Below, one piece after another: positions 1 through 7,746 of a DNA stretch of 64,000 bases (position 1 is its first letter; each line of letters opens with the position of its first letter). Under the pieces are notes generated by a model. It saw nothing but the letters and a program-made list of their open reading frames with translations, made no database searches and was not told the DNA's origin. Origin of the DNA: Mesosutterella porci (GTDB lineage Bacteria; Pseudomonadota; Gammaproteobacteria; Burkholderiales; Burkholderiaceae_F). The translations under genes and the position numbers were made by a program. The stretch is from NCBI RefSeq assembly GCF_022134585.1, contig NZ_JAKNCT010000003.1:62001-126000 (forward strand). The letters run 5' to 3'.

Positions 1-1
1 G

Positions 2-124
2 CTGCACCCGGCGCTGCTCTGCGGCGGGCTTCGCCGGGACTTCCTGCAGGAATTCATGGAAAACGAAGAGCGCGCCCCGATCGAAGTGGAGCAGGACCCC
101 TCGCAGCAGCCCATTCTCAATTAG
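2..124 (+). CDS. C-terminal end of an unidentified protein (partial)
   Basis: An open frame runs in from the left edge and stops at 122-124, giving about 40 residues. They start LHPALLCGGLRRDFLQEF and end in an acidic, glutamine-rich tail, PSQQPILN. I do not recognise the family from this fragment. It is convergent with the group II intron and smpB. Frame and codon use look like the core GC-rich genes, so it is probably real, but the function cannot be called. Confidence 0.5.
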   Translation: MHPALLCGGLRRDFLQEFMENEERAPIEVEQDPSQQPILN

Positions 125-138
125 GCTTGGGAGGAGAA

Positions 139-2048
139 ATCGAGTAGGAGGCGGGCGGTTCGCCCGCCGTCCTCTCACACCACCGCCCGTATCGGTCTAG
201 CAGGGAGGCCTCGCGGTCTGTTTTACGGCGATTTCCTCCGGATCTACTTCCATTCCACTGGCTTGCAGACCAAGCTGAGTCAGCACCATCCGTGGGATTT
301 CAGAAAATCGTTGGAGAGAGTCGTGGCAAGGATTTGGGAGTGCGCCACGCGCCAGTACGACTTGCGCGTGTTCGCCCATCGGAGCGCCACCGGGTGTGGG
401 CACCCAAGCCTCCGAAGTGCCTTGCAGCGGGTTCGCACCTTCTTCCAAGTCTTCCACAGCAGCTGGCGGATGCGTCTGCGCGTCCACTCGTCAATCTGCT
501 TCATCCATGTCGAGAGGTTTGCGAGCCTGAAGTAGGCTCCCCATCCGGTCAGCTTCTGCCGCAGATCTTCCTTGACAGCCTCAAGCCTCTTCTTCGGAGA
601 CCTGCTCAGCAGGGATTTGACGGCCTCCTTGAGCCTTGCCTTCGACTTGGCATGCACAGTCGGCAGGGTGCGCCTGTCCTTTGCCTGGATGTGAAACCCG
701 AAGCCCAGGAACTTGACGCCCCGGGCGATGAAGCTCACGCCCGACTTGTCCTGATTGACCTTGAGGAGCATCCGCTTCTCAAGGAACCGGGAGGTTCGTT
801 CAAGCGTCCGCTCCGCGCCCTCCTGCTCCTGCACAGGATGATCAGATCGTCAGCATACCTGACGAAGCGATGGTGCCGCGCTTCCAGCTCCTTATCCAAT
901 TCATCAAGATAGATGTTGGCAAGGAGCGGCGAGAGCGGCCCGCCCTGCATCAGTCCTACCTCCGGCCGGATCACCTCCCCGCGCCCGTGTCTATGCCCGA
1001 CTTGAGCATCCGGTGGATCAGCGATATGACCCGCCTGTCCTTGATCCGCACTGACAGCTTCCTGATGAGTCGGCTGTGGTCCACGGTGTCGAAGAACTTG
1101 GCGAGGTCGATGTCCACTGCCCACTTGAACCCGGCATCGGCATGGCCGATGCACCGGAGGATCGCGTCAGACGCACCCCGGTTCGGCCTGAAGCCGCAGT
1201 TCGAGTCCGAGAACGTCAGGTCGTAGCGCATCCCGAGCACCTGCGCCACGGCCTGCTGGGCAAGCCGGTCGAGGACTGTCGGGATTCCAAGATCTCTGTA
1301 TTTCCCTTTCTCTGGTTTAGGAATGGTCACCCGCTTCACGGGGGAGGGGCGGTAACGCCCCTCGCGCACCGCGCTCGTGAGATCGCCCGGGTGGCTGACG
1401 ATGTAGTCCCGAAGCTCTTCGGTCCTCATCCCGTCCACGCCGGGAGCCCCTTTGTTCGACTTGACCTGCTTCAGGGCGAGCAGAAGGTTGGAGGGGCTCA
1501 GTATCCTCTCGCGCGTGATGCCCGAAAAGTCGGGCTCAGCATGTGTCGTCTCTTCCTTCGCTATGACGGTCTTTGCGCCCTCCCGGCACTCTTTCCCCGT
1601 TCCGCGGATAATCCGGTGCCGGGCAGGTTCTGGTTTTCTGCGCCATAAGACTTTGCATCTCCGGGATGACACTCCGCTGGATTCGGGCCTTCGCCGGCTG
1701 CTGCTCCGGTTACTATGCCCTCTGCTGACTTCTCGCGGCAGGCTTTACTCCATGAGCCGAGAGGCTTCATGTCCGCGAGATCTCCTCGGGTAAGAACACG
1801 TTCTTTCCCGCCATGCATCCGCCGCATTGACACCTCGGAATCCGGACAGCTGGGGACTTCGCCTTGTCTAGCAGGCTCATCCTTCCTCGTATGCCTTATG
1901 CGGTTCCTGTTCGTCGGATCGGCGGTTTGCCTCGGGCTTCCTTCAGATTCCGTCTCGCGGCGGACGCCCTTGCCTACGGCTATGTGCTTGGTGCTGTCTC
2001 CTGCACTCGGGACTTTCACCCGTTAGAACGCGCTCATGCCGAGCGCAC
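139..2048 (-). mobile_element. Group II intron with degenerate intron-encoded protein
   Basis: Read on the minus strand, the element opens with GTGCGCTCGGCATGA near 2048, typical of bacterial group II intron 5' ends. It closes near 139 with the conserved 3' sequence GTGTGAGAGGACGG, a short GC-rich stem-loop, and CCTCCTACTCGAT. A reverse transcriptase/maturase remnant lies between. The intron has the same orientation as smpB and sits about 50 bp beyond its stop, just past a small GC-rich inverted repeat. This fits the habit of some bacterial introns of inserting downstream of terminators. The ends are estimated from conserved motifs and may be off by a few bases. Confidence 0.75.
280..1672 (-). 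pseudogene. Group II intron reverse transcriptase/maturase, frameshifted
   Basis: Three overlapping minus-strand frames together make one reverse transcriptase-maturase. The first (1672 to about 975) holds the fingers region, with RDLGIPTVLDR and GFRPNRGASDAI. The second (about 985 to 830) holds LMQGGPLSPLLANIYLDELD and the catalytic YADD. The third (about 834 to 280) holds the thumb/maturase X domain and the C-terminal motif KSYWRVAHS. Reading shifts near 980 and 830 break continuity, so no full-length protein can be made without recoding. No H-N-H endonuclease domain is visible. The intron might still splice if another maturase acts in trans. The exact start codon is uncertain. Confidence 0.8.
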
Positions 2049-2097
2049 TAGAACCGCGGGGCGCGGACGCCGCGTCCCGGCGGGAATGGAAAGGCGC

Positions 2098-2565
2098 TCA
2101 GCGGCCGCGCGAGCGCGTCTTCATCAGCCTCTGACGGTCGCGCTCCCACTGGCGCTTTGACTCGTCCTCGCGCTTTTCGAACTCGCGCTTTCCCTTAGCG
2201 AGCGCGAGGGTAAGCTTCACTCGTCCGCGCGTGAAGTGCATGTCCAGCGGGATGAGCGAGTACCCCTGGCGCTCGACGCGGCCAATCAGCCGCATGATTT
2301 CCTTTTTATGCATGAGCACCTTGCGCGTCCGGGTCGGGTTGGCCTTCTCGTGCGTGGAAATTTCATCGGTCGGGTTCATGTGGGCATTGCAAAGCCAGAG
2401 CTCCCCGCCGTACTCATAGACGTGGCTGTCTCCGATCTGCACCCGCCCCGCGCGCACGCTCTTCACCTCCCAGCCTTTCAGGACCAGGCCGCATTCGAAC
2501 TTCTCCTCAACGGAATAGTTGAAATGCGCCTTGCGGTTGACGATATGGGGATTTGTATTGGCCAC
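2098..2565 (-). CDS. smpB: SsrA-binding protein SmpB
   Basis: The 155-residue product binds tmRNA and delivers it to stalled ribosomes for trans-translation. The N-terminal VNRKAHFNYSVEEKFECGL, the core VLKGWEVKSVRAGRVQIGDSHV and the HEKANPTRTRKVLMHK stretch are characteristic of SmpB. The basic C-terminal tail (KRQWERDRQRLMKTRSRGR) is the helix that enters the decoding centre. Length is normal. It is divergent from rnfH, a neighbour common in betaproteobacteria. No tmRNA gene was found in the window. Confidence 0.97.
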   Translation of the reverse strand: MANTNPHIVNRKAHFNYSVEEKFECGLVLKGWEVKSVRAGRVQIGDSHVYEYGGELWLCNAHMNPTDEISTHEKANPTRTRKVLMHKKEIMRLIGRVERQGYSLIPLDMHFTRGRVKLTLALAKGKREFEKREDESKRQWERDRQRLMKTRSRGR

Positions 2566-2740
2566 GGCTTATCCGTCCGAACTCTTTTCTCAAAAACAGA
2601 AACGCTCCCCTCTGGGACACGGGGACTGCCGCGGGCGGGAGCCTTCCATCAGCTAAAATTGGAGTTTTATTGTAGCAACGGCGGCCGCGCCCTGCGCGCA
2701 CCGCCGGGATTTCAGCCTCTTCGGAGACTCGGGGACAGCG

Positions 2741-3070
2741 ATGGCTGATCAAGGCATTCGGATATCCGCCGCCGGGAAAACAAAGGACGGACAGGTGCGG
2801 GAGATAAGCCTGATCGTGCCCAATGGCAGCACGGTCGAGCAGGCCGCGGAGATCGCGCGGGCCGCGGGCGGCTTTGTCTGCGGCGAGGAAAGCTCCCTTT
2901 CCGTCTGGGGCAAAAAAGCGGGACGCGGCCAGCGGGTCCGCGGGGACGACCGCATCGAGTGGACCGAACCGCTCGTAATCGACCCGGCTGAGGCCAGAAG
3001 GCTGCGGGCCGAGCGAGCGGCTGCCGCCCCCTCCCGGGGCCGGCACGGTAGCCGCCACCGCCTCATTTAA
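2741..3070 (+). CDS. rnfH: RnfH family protein (UPF0125)
   Basis: This small 109-residue protein has a ubiquitin-like beta-grasp fold, by family knowledge. Its biochemical role is poorly defined. Family features include the charged, hydrophobic start after MADQGIRISAAG, the GSTVEQAAEIA segment and the region VWGKKAGRGQRVRGDDRIEW, followed by the closing motif EPLVIDPAEARRLRAERA. The ATG at 2741 follows a GGGGA ribosome-binding site. It is divergent from smpB and followed directly by a strong terminator, so it is a single-gene unit on the plus strand. Confidence 0.88.
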   Translation: MADQGIRISAAGKTKDGQVREISLIVPNGSTVEQAAEIARAAGGFVCGEESSLSVWGKKAGRGQRVRGDDRIEWTEPLVIDPAEARRLRAERAAAAPSRGRHGSRHRLI

Positions 3071-3094
3071 GCCGAACCGAAATTAAAAAGCGAA

Positions 3095-3138
3095 AAGCCT
3101 GAAAGCGGGGGCTCCCTCTTTCAGGCTTATTTTTTTAT
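3095..3138 (+). terminator. Rho-independent terminator after rnfH
   Basis: A perfect 11-bp stem (AAGCCTGAAAG pairing with CTTTCAGGCTT) with a 12-nt loop is followed by ATTTTTTTATT. It lies 25 bp past the rnfH stop. Confidence 0.9.
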
Positions 3139-3154
3139 TATGCCTCTTTATCCT

Positions 3155-3319
3155 CCGGGCCTCCATAGGGACATATGCCCCTGGCGAAACGCCGCCTGCG
3201 GAGCGATGATGTTCTCGAAGGCAGAGAAACCACGAGGTCAGTAAACCCTCATTAAGGCTGGTTTCCGCCACAAGGCCCGGCCAAGGCGCTTCGAGCGCCG
3301 CACACTCCCGGGCCTTTTT
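3155..3319 (+). ncRNA. Candidate structured RNA with mutually exclusive hairpins ending in a terminator
   Basis: Three segments compete for pairing: CCGGGCCT at 3155-3162, AGGCCCGG at 3273-3280 and CCGGGCC at 3308-3314, the last followed by TTTTT. The first can pair with the second, which would close a roughly 110-nt domain. Alternatively the second pairs with the third, enclosing a perfect GGCGCTtcgAGCGCC hairpin, to form a terminator. No plus-strand gene lies directly downstream, since the next gene is convergent. It may therefore be a small stand-alone RNA or just the terminator of one. I considered 6S RNA and SRP RNA but saw no decisive motif. Confidence 0.35.
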
Positions 3320-3333
3320 CGTGCCCGGAATTC

Positions 3334-3918
3334 TCAAAGGCGGTCAATGGGTGTGAAGGTTCCGTCGGCATTCGGCCGGAACACATAGTGCTTCTTGAGA
3401 TAAATGACATCGCGGCGGTTCACCGACTGCAGCTCGGCGAGGATCGCCGCCCGCGCAACAACATTCGCTCCCGCTTTTTTCGCCAGTGACTCGATGGCCT
3501 CCATAGATTCCCCGGTCGCGATGACATCGTCCACCAGCGCCACGTTTCTGCCGCGGATCTCCTCTGCGTCGCAGCCGTCGAGCCACAGCGTCTGCTCCTT
3601 CTGCGTCGTGATGGAGTGAACCGTATGGGAGATCGGGTTCTGCATGTAGGGCTTGCGGCTCTTGCGGGCCACGATGAAGTGTTTCATGCCCATGAGGCGG
3701 CTCATCTCGTAGCAGAGGATGATGCCCTTCGCTTCGGCGGTCATCAGCATGTCAACGTTGCGCGGAAGCCTCTCCACGAGCTTCGGGGCCACTGTCTCGA
3801 CGAGCTCTGTGTCGGAAATGCAGACAAAGCTCGCCAGTCCCACGGAATCGGACACCTTCACATAGGGCAGCCTGCGCCGAATGCCCATGATCTCAAAGTC
3901 AAAATACTTCTGGTTCAT
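3334..3918 (-). CDS. Phosphoribosyltransferase, adenine/xanthine-type
   Basis: The product of about 194 residues carries the PRPP-binding loop VALVDDVIATGESM, preceded by the substrate-side segment DMLMTAEAKGIILCYEMSRLMG. It belongs to type I phosphoribosyltransferases, which transfer phosphoribose from PRPP to a purine or similar base. The frame stays open upstream, but the ATG giving MNQKYFDFEIMG is the sensible start because the extra N-terminal residues look like non-coding sequence. It is divergent from the ArgH-like lyase at 4246. The mid-protein Lys-Pro-Tyr loop resembles Apt/Xpt proteins. The base it uses cannot be settled from sequence alone. Confidence 0.85.
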   Translation of the reverse strand: MNQKYFDFEIMGIRRRLPYVKVSDSVGLASFVCISDTELVETVAPKLVERLPRNVDMLMTAEAKGIILCYEMSRLMGMKHFIVARKSRKPYMQNPISHTVHSITTQKEQTLWLDGCDAEEIRGRNVALVDDVIATGESMEAIESLAKKAGANVVARAAILAELQSVNRRDVIYLKKHYVFRPNADGTFTPIDRL

Positions 3919-4137
3919 CGCCCTTCCCCCGGCCCGGGAGGAGAGGCGCTTGTGCGGCCCTGCCCGCAAAAGCCCCTCCCGGCGCCCTGATTCTGTCCAT
4001 TTCAACAAAACTGGAATTTTAAGAGCACAGGACGGATCAGGGAAGCGCGGCTCGCTCTTCCGCCTGCAGGAGGGCGCACACCCGCGAGGCAGGACAGGCC
4101 ACGGCGCCGCCTTTTTTTACCTAGCCTCCATCCGCAG

Positions 4138-4163
4138 GGGAAATAATTATTTTCCCTTTTTTT
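4138..4163 (+). terminator. Terminator-like hairpin in the leader of the ArgH-like gene
   Basis: GGGAAATAATTATTTTCCC followed by seven T lies about 80 bp before the lyase start, in the plus orientation. The divergent gap 3919-4245 otherwise holds a GC-rich stretch, a second weaker inverted repeat before TTTTTTT at about 4112-4118, and no ORF worth calling. With no gene upstream on the plus strand, this hairpin could act as an attenuator for the lyase. Confidence 0.5.
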
Positions 4164-4245
4164 CATGATGTTTATCAAAGGACGGCTCTTCCGCCAACAA
4201 TCTTTTCATCGAGTTCAGAAACGCAACGCCAAAAAGGAGAACGCC

Positions 4246-5751
4246 ATGTCGAAAGCCGTACAGAGAGGAAAAATCAAGAAGTCTCCCTGCGCTGAGGCCG
4301 TGAAGTACCTGATCCGGCCCGCGATCGAAACCGATCTCAAACGCTCCTACAACACCATCCTTGACATCAACAAGGCCCATGTCCTGATGCTCGCGAAGCA
4401 GGGCATCATCTCGCGCGACGACGCTAAGAAAATCCTAGCCGCCACGCTTCAGATTGAAAGCGAGAAGGACCATCCCAGCTTTGAAATCAACCCCGAGGTC
4501 GAGGATCTCTACTTCAACCTGGAGCGCTACCTCATCAAACTCACCGGGCTTGAGGTGGGAGGCAAGCAGCACACGGCCCGCAGCCGCAACGACCTCTTCG
4601 CCACGGAAATCCGCATGGATACGCGCCGCTACTACCTGAAGCTCGCCGGAATGATGAACGAGCTGCGGCGCAGTCTGATCGAGCTCGCGGAGAAAAACGT
4701 CGACACCGTCATGTCGGGCTACACCCATATGCAGCCCTCCGAGCCGATCACCTTCGGGCACTACCTCTCGGGCGTCTCCTTCGCCCTCGCGCGGGACTAC
4801 GAGCGCTTCGAACAGTCCTGGAGGTCTCTCAACCTCTGCCCACTCGGGGGCGGCTCCATGGGCTCGACCTCGTTTCCGATTGATAGGAACTACACCGCGC
4901 AGCTGCTCGGGTTCGACGCCCCGGTTCAGAACTCGCTCGACTGCGTGGCCTCGCGCGACTACGTGCTGTCCATAGTGATGACGCTCGCGCAGACCGCGAA
5001 CACAATGAGCCGCTGCGCGCTCGACCTTTACAACTGGGCCACGCCCGAGTACGGCTACATCGAGGTCGACGACTCCTGCGCCGTCTGCTCCTCGATCATG
5101 CCGCAGAAGAAGAACCCCTTTACCCTTGAGCACGTGAAAGCGAAGGCCGCCCATATGGAAGGGTTCATGATCTCCGTCTACAACGGGATGAAGAACGTCA
5201 TTTTCTCCCACTGCCGCGACATCAGCGTGGAAACCCCGCGCTTCTTCTGGACCGCCATGCAGGAGATGGAGGCGGACATCGCGCTGCTTAACGTCACCGT
5301 GAAAACCCTCGGCGTGAAACCGAAGCGGATGCTGAACAACGCGCGGAAAAACTTCTGCACCGTCACCGAGCTCGCAAACTACCTCGTGCGCTATGACGGA
5401 GTCTCCTTCCGCGAGGCCCACGAGATCATCGCCGATGTCGTCGCCAACATGTGCGACCGGGAACTTACGAGCGCTGACATCGATCGCGGGGCGATCAACG
5501 AGGTGAGCCGCAGCCTCTTCAATTTCGAAACCAAGCTCACCGACGAACTCGTGCGCGAGGCTCTCGACCCCTGTCGCGTGGTGCAGGAGAAGAAATGCAT
5601 CGGAGGTACGGCTCACGAGGAGGTGCTGCGTCAGATCGGCCTTCTCCGCGAGGAGCTCGTCCAGGACGAAAAGCGGCTTGCCGAGCGCCGGGAGCACACG
5701 GAGAAGGCTGCCCGGAAGCTTAAAGAGGCCGTGCAGCAGTTCGTGGCTTAA
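4246..5751 (+). CDS. ArgH-like lyase of the aspartase/fumarase superfamily (paralogue 1)
   Basis: The 501-residue protein is related to argininosuccinate lyase, which splits a succinyl adduct to release fumarate. It keeps GGKQHTARSRNDL (region 1), the GYTHMQPSEPITFGHYLSG segment holding the catalytic His region (region 2) and CSSIMPQKKNPF (region 3). In region 3 the usual Gly of GSS is Cys. It is longer than typical ArgH (about 460) because of a C-terminal charged helical tail after residue 460. The ATG at 4246 follows an AAAAAGGAGA ribosome-binding site. Its closest relative in the window is the gene at 10474. No arginine-synthesis genes are nearby, so the substrate may not be argininosuccinate. 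Confidence 0.85.
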   Translation: MSKAVQRGKIKKSPCAEAVKYLIRPAIETDLKRSYNTILDINKAHVLMLAKQGIISRDDAKKILAATLQIESEKDHPSFEINPEVEDLYFNLERYLIKLTGLEVGGKQHTARSRNDLFATEIRMDTRRYYLKLAGMMNELRRSLIELAEKNVDTVMSGYTHMQPSEPITFGHYLSGVSFALARDYERFEQSWRSLNLCPLGGGSMGSTSFPIDRNYTAQLLGFDAPVQNSLDCVASRDYVLSIVMTLAQTANTMSRCALDLYNWATPEYGYIEVDDSCAVCSSIMPQKKNPFTLEHVKAKAAHMEGFMISVYNGMKNVIFSHCRDISVETPRFFWTAMQEMEADIALLNVTVKTLGVKPKRMLNNARKNFCTVTELANYLVRYDGVSFREAHEIIADVVANMCDRELTSADIDRGAINEVSRSLFNFETKLTDELVREALDPCRVVQEKKCIGGTAHEEVLRQIGLLREELVQDEKRLAERREHTEKAARKLKEAVQQFVA

Positions 5752-5778
5752 GGCGTTTCAATAAGCCGCCCACCCTAA

Positions 5779-5812
5779 GGACCTGACGGGGTCTTCCCCG
5801 GCAGGCCCTTTG
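5779..5812 (+). terminator. Terminator after the ArgH-like gene
   Basis: A long GC stem, GGACCTGACGGGG pairing with CCCCGGCAGGCC around a TCTT loop, is followed by CTTTGCTTTA. It lies about 30 bp past the lyase stop. Confidence 0.75.
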
Positions 5813-5971
5813 CTTTACTGTCCTTCCTTCACGTCCCTCATGACATCCGCCAAGGATGAAAAATCCTAAGCGCCTTTCCTAATTTGATATTCTGAAGCTT
5901 AATCGGAGCCTCCTCGCTCTTTTTCCCAGAAAGCCCGGTGGCACCCCGCGAAATGAAGTCGTACAGCGACC

Positions 5972-7003
5972 ATGAAAAAAGGCAATTTTTCTACTGTGTT
6001 TCTGAAGGATCGGGTGGCTGTGCTTCTCTCTTTGGGAAAAACGCACAGTTTCACGGCCACGTCCAGGCAGCTCGGCGTCAGCCAGTCTTCCATCTCGCGC
6101 ATTGTGAACGACCTTGAGGCAGAGCTTGGGATCGCGCTGATCGACCACTCGGTTCGCCCCATTAGATTCACGCCCGAAGGCGCGGCGCTGCAGAAATTCC
6201 TTCTGGCCGAATCCCAGAGCATTGGCGCATACCTGCAGGGCCTGCGGGATAAAAATTTCCTACAGCCGCGGCTTAGGATCGGTATTGTCGAAAGCGTCGC
6301 GAGAATTCTTGCCGAACGGATCGTGCAGTCTCTTAATTCAGAGTGTTCGCATATCATCGTCATGACGGGGATCGCAGCTTATCTTCTGCAGAAGCTCGAC
6401 GAGGGGCAGCTAGACGTCATCATCTGCTCCGACCCGTTTACCAACAGGAACGATCTCAGCCGGACGTTCCTTTTCCGGGAGCCCTCCATAGTCATCGCCC
6501 CAGGATCGCTGAAGCTGACAACACCGCCGTCCTGGCACGATCTTCAGTACTGCGGACTGCCCATTATTCAGTACCATCCGAACAATTCCGGCGGAAAACT
6601 TCAGCAGAAGCTCTTCAACCGCCTCGGCCTGCATTTCATCAACCGCCTTGAAGCCGACATCAACGCAGTGCTGCTGACATTCGTTTCCAACGGCCTCGGA
6701 TGGGCCCTGACGCGTCCGACATCCCTAGTCCAGCATCCGGAGCTGATAGCCGGCATCCGGTCGTACAGGATGCCGAATCCCGTTGCGGCCAGAGAGCTCT
6801 ACGTCATATCCCGCAACGGGGAATTTTCTGAACTGACCGGCAGGATCACGGAAATTGCCGCCTCAGTCTTTACGGAAAGAATCATTCCAGAAATCAAGAC
6901 GTTTGCACCCTGGACCCTGGACTACATGTTTGTGGCAGCAGGCAAAGACGGCGCTCGAAGACCTGTAGGAAAAGGAATCGAGAGCAACCCGCTTGTGCTC
7001 TGA
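5972..7003 (+). CDS. LysR-type transcriptional regulator 1 of the lyase island
   Basis: The 343-residue protein has an N-terminal winged helix-turn-helix (TATSRQLGVSQSSISRIVNDLEAELGIALIDH) and a C-terminal periplasmic-binding-like effector domain (from about residue 95, LRIGIVESVARIL). It is clearly related to the LysR protein at 13490: both have SQSS(I/V)SR, the RPI segment, and the YxxxxGGKL and RPT segments. They are thus paralogues flanking the lyase/transporter genes. It is convergent with the decayed peptidase and the minus-strand lyase operon. By analogy it senses a dicarboxylate or the lyase substrate, which is inference. Confidence 0.9.
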   Translation: MKKGNFSTVFLKDRVAVLLSLGKTHSFTATSRQLGVSQSSISRIVNDLEAELGIALIDHSVRPIRFTPEGAALQKFLLAESQSIGAYLQGLRDKNFLQPRLRIGIVESVARILAERIVQSLNSECSHIIVMTGIAAYLLQKLDEGQLDVIICSDPFTNRNDLSRTFLFREPSIVIAPGSLKLTTPPSWHDLQYCGLPIIQYHPNNSGGKLQQKLFNRLGLHFINRLEADINAVLLTFVSNGLGWALTRPTSLVQHPELIAGIRSYRMPNPVAARELYVISRNGEFSELTGRITEIAASVFTERIIPEIKTFAPWTLDYMFVAAGKDGARRPVGKGIESNPLVL

Positions 7004-7023
7004 GCGGCAGGGCTCATGCTCTT

Positions 7024-7647
7024 TCAGGGTGAAGAAAGAAATTCCAGACAGCTGTAAAGGTGGGTCTGGAACACGCGGTCAAGCTCATCGAAATCCACAT
7101 ACTCATCGGGAGCGCCCATATTACCTCCCTCTACTCCGCAGCTGTAGCAGGGAATGCCTCTCGCCTCAAGCTTGAAGCGATACCTTCCTTTCTCCGCAAA
7201 TCGAATGACTCTGGTCGAACCCACATCGGCAATAAGGCAGACATCCACGGACTTCAGGTCTTCCATACTGCGCAGCAGAAAATCCGTACCGTGCTTCCCC
7301 CCGGCTTCTTCTCAGCCCACCAGACTCAGCATGAGCTCTCCGTTCCATAAGTCACGATGCTGCGCCATGAAAATGAAAGTGGACAACAACGAGGCGCATC
7401 CGGCTTTCATGTCTGAAACGCCTACGCCATAAAGACGCCGCCCAATCACCTCGCCGCCTAAAGGCGGATGCCGCCAGCGTTCCGGGGCCACAATCTCGAA
7501 AGTATCCAGATGCCCGTTAAGCAGCAGCGAATTTGCATACCGGACAATGGCGCGCGTGTCGGAAGGGGGAGTCACGGAATTAATTTTGGAAAGGCCTGCT
7601 GCCGTGGCTTCAACCTGAGGAAACAGTTCTTCGAACTTTAGGAGCAT
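7024..7647 (-). pseudogene. M20-family peptidase/deacylase, frameshifted and internally deleted
   Basis: The start has the M20 metal-site segments LLLNGHLDTFEI and GVGVSDMKAGCASLL and runs to GELMLSLVG, where the frame breaks near 7312. In the next frame come MEDLKSVDVCLIADVG and then, after only about 20 more residues, the C-terminal zinc-ligand region (GIPCYSCGVEGGNMGAPDEYVDF). The dimerisation domain of about 110-150 residues is therefore missing, and a frameshift is present. It is the last gene of the minus-strand lyase operon, about 100 bp after lyase subunit A1. When intact it probably hydrolysed an N-acyl or amino-acid conjugate. Confidence 0.8.
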
Positions 7648-7746
7648 TGTTGATCTCCCTGCGCATATCGGACCCGCGGTCTGCCGCCGCCCGGCATTGC
7701 CGTTCGCTGCGGTATCCGCTGTAAAAAAAGCATTTCAAGCAAACGG

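Noticed and set aside
1076-2160. Plus-strand ORFs across the group II intron
   Set aside because: They are antisense to the reverse transcriptase remnant and intron RNA domains and show no coding pattern.
3155-3319. 6S RNA or signal-recognition-particle RNA
   Set aside because: I could not find the conserved motifs of either; it is kept only as an unassigned structured RNA candidate.
3083-3337. 84-codon minus-strand ORF between rnfH and the phosphoribosyltransferase
   Set aside because: It crosses two terminator-like hairpins and resembles no protein family.
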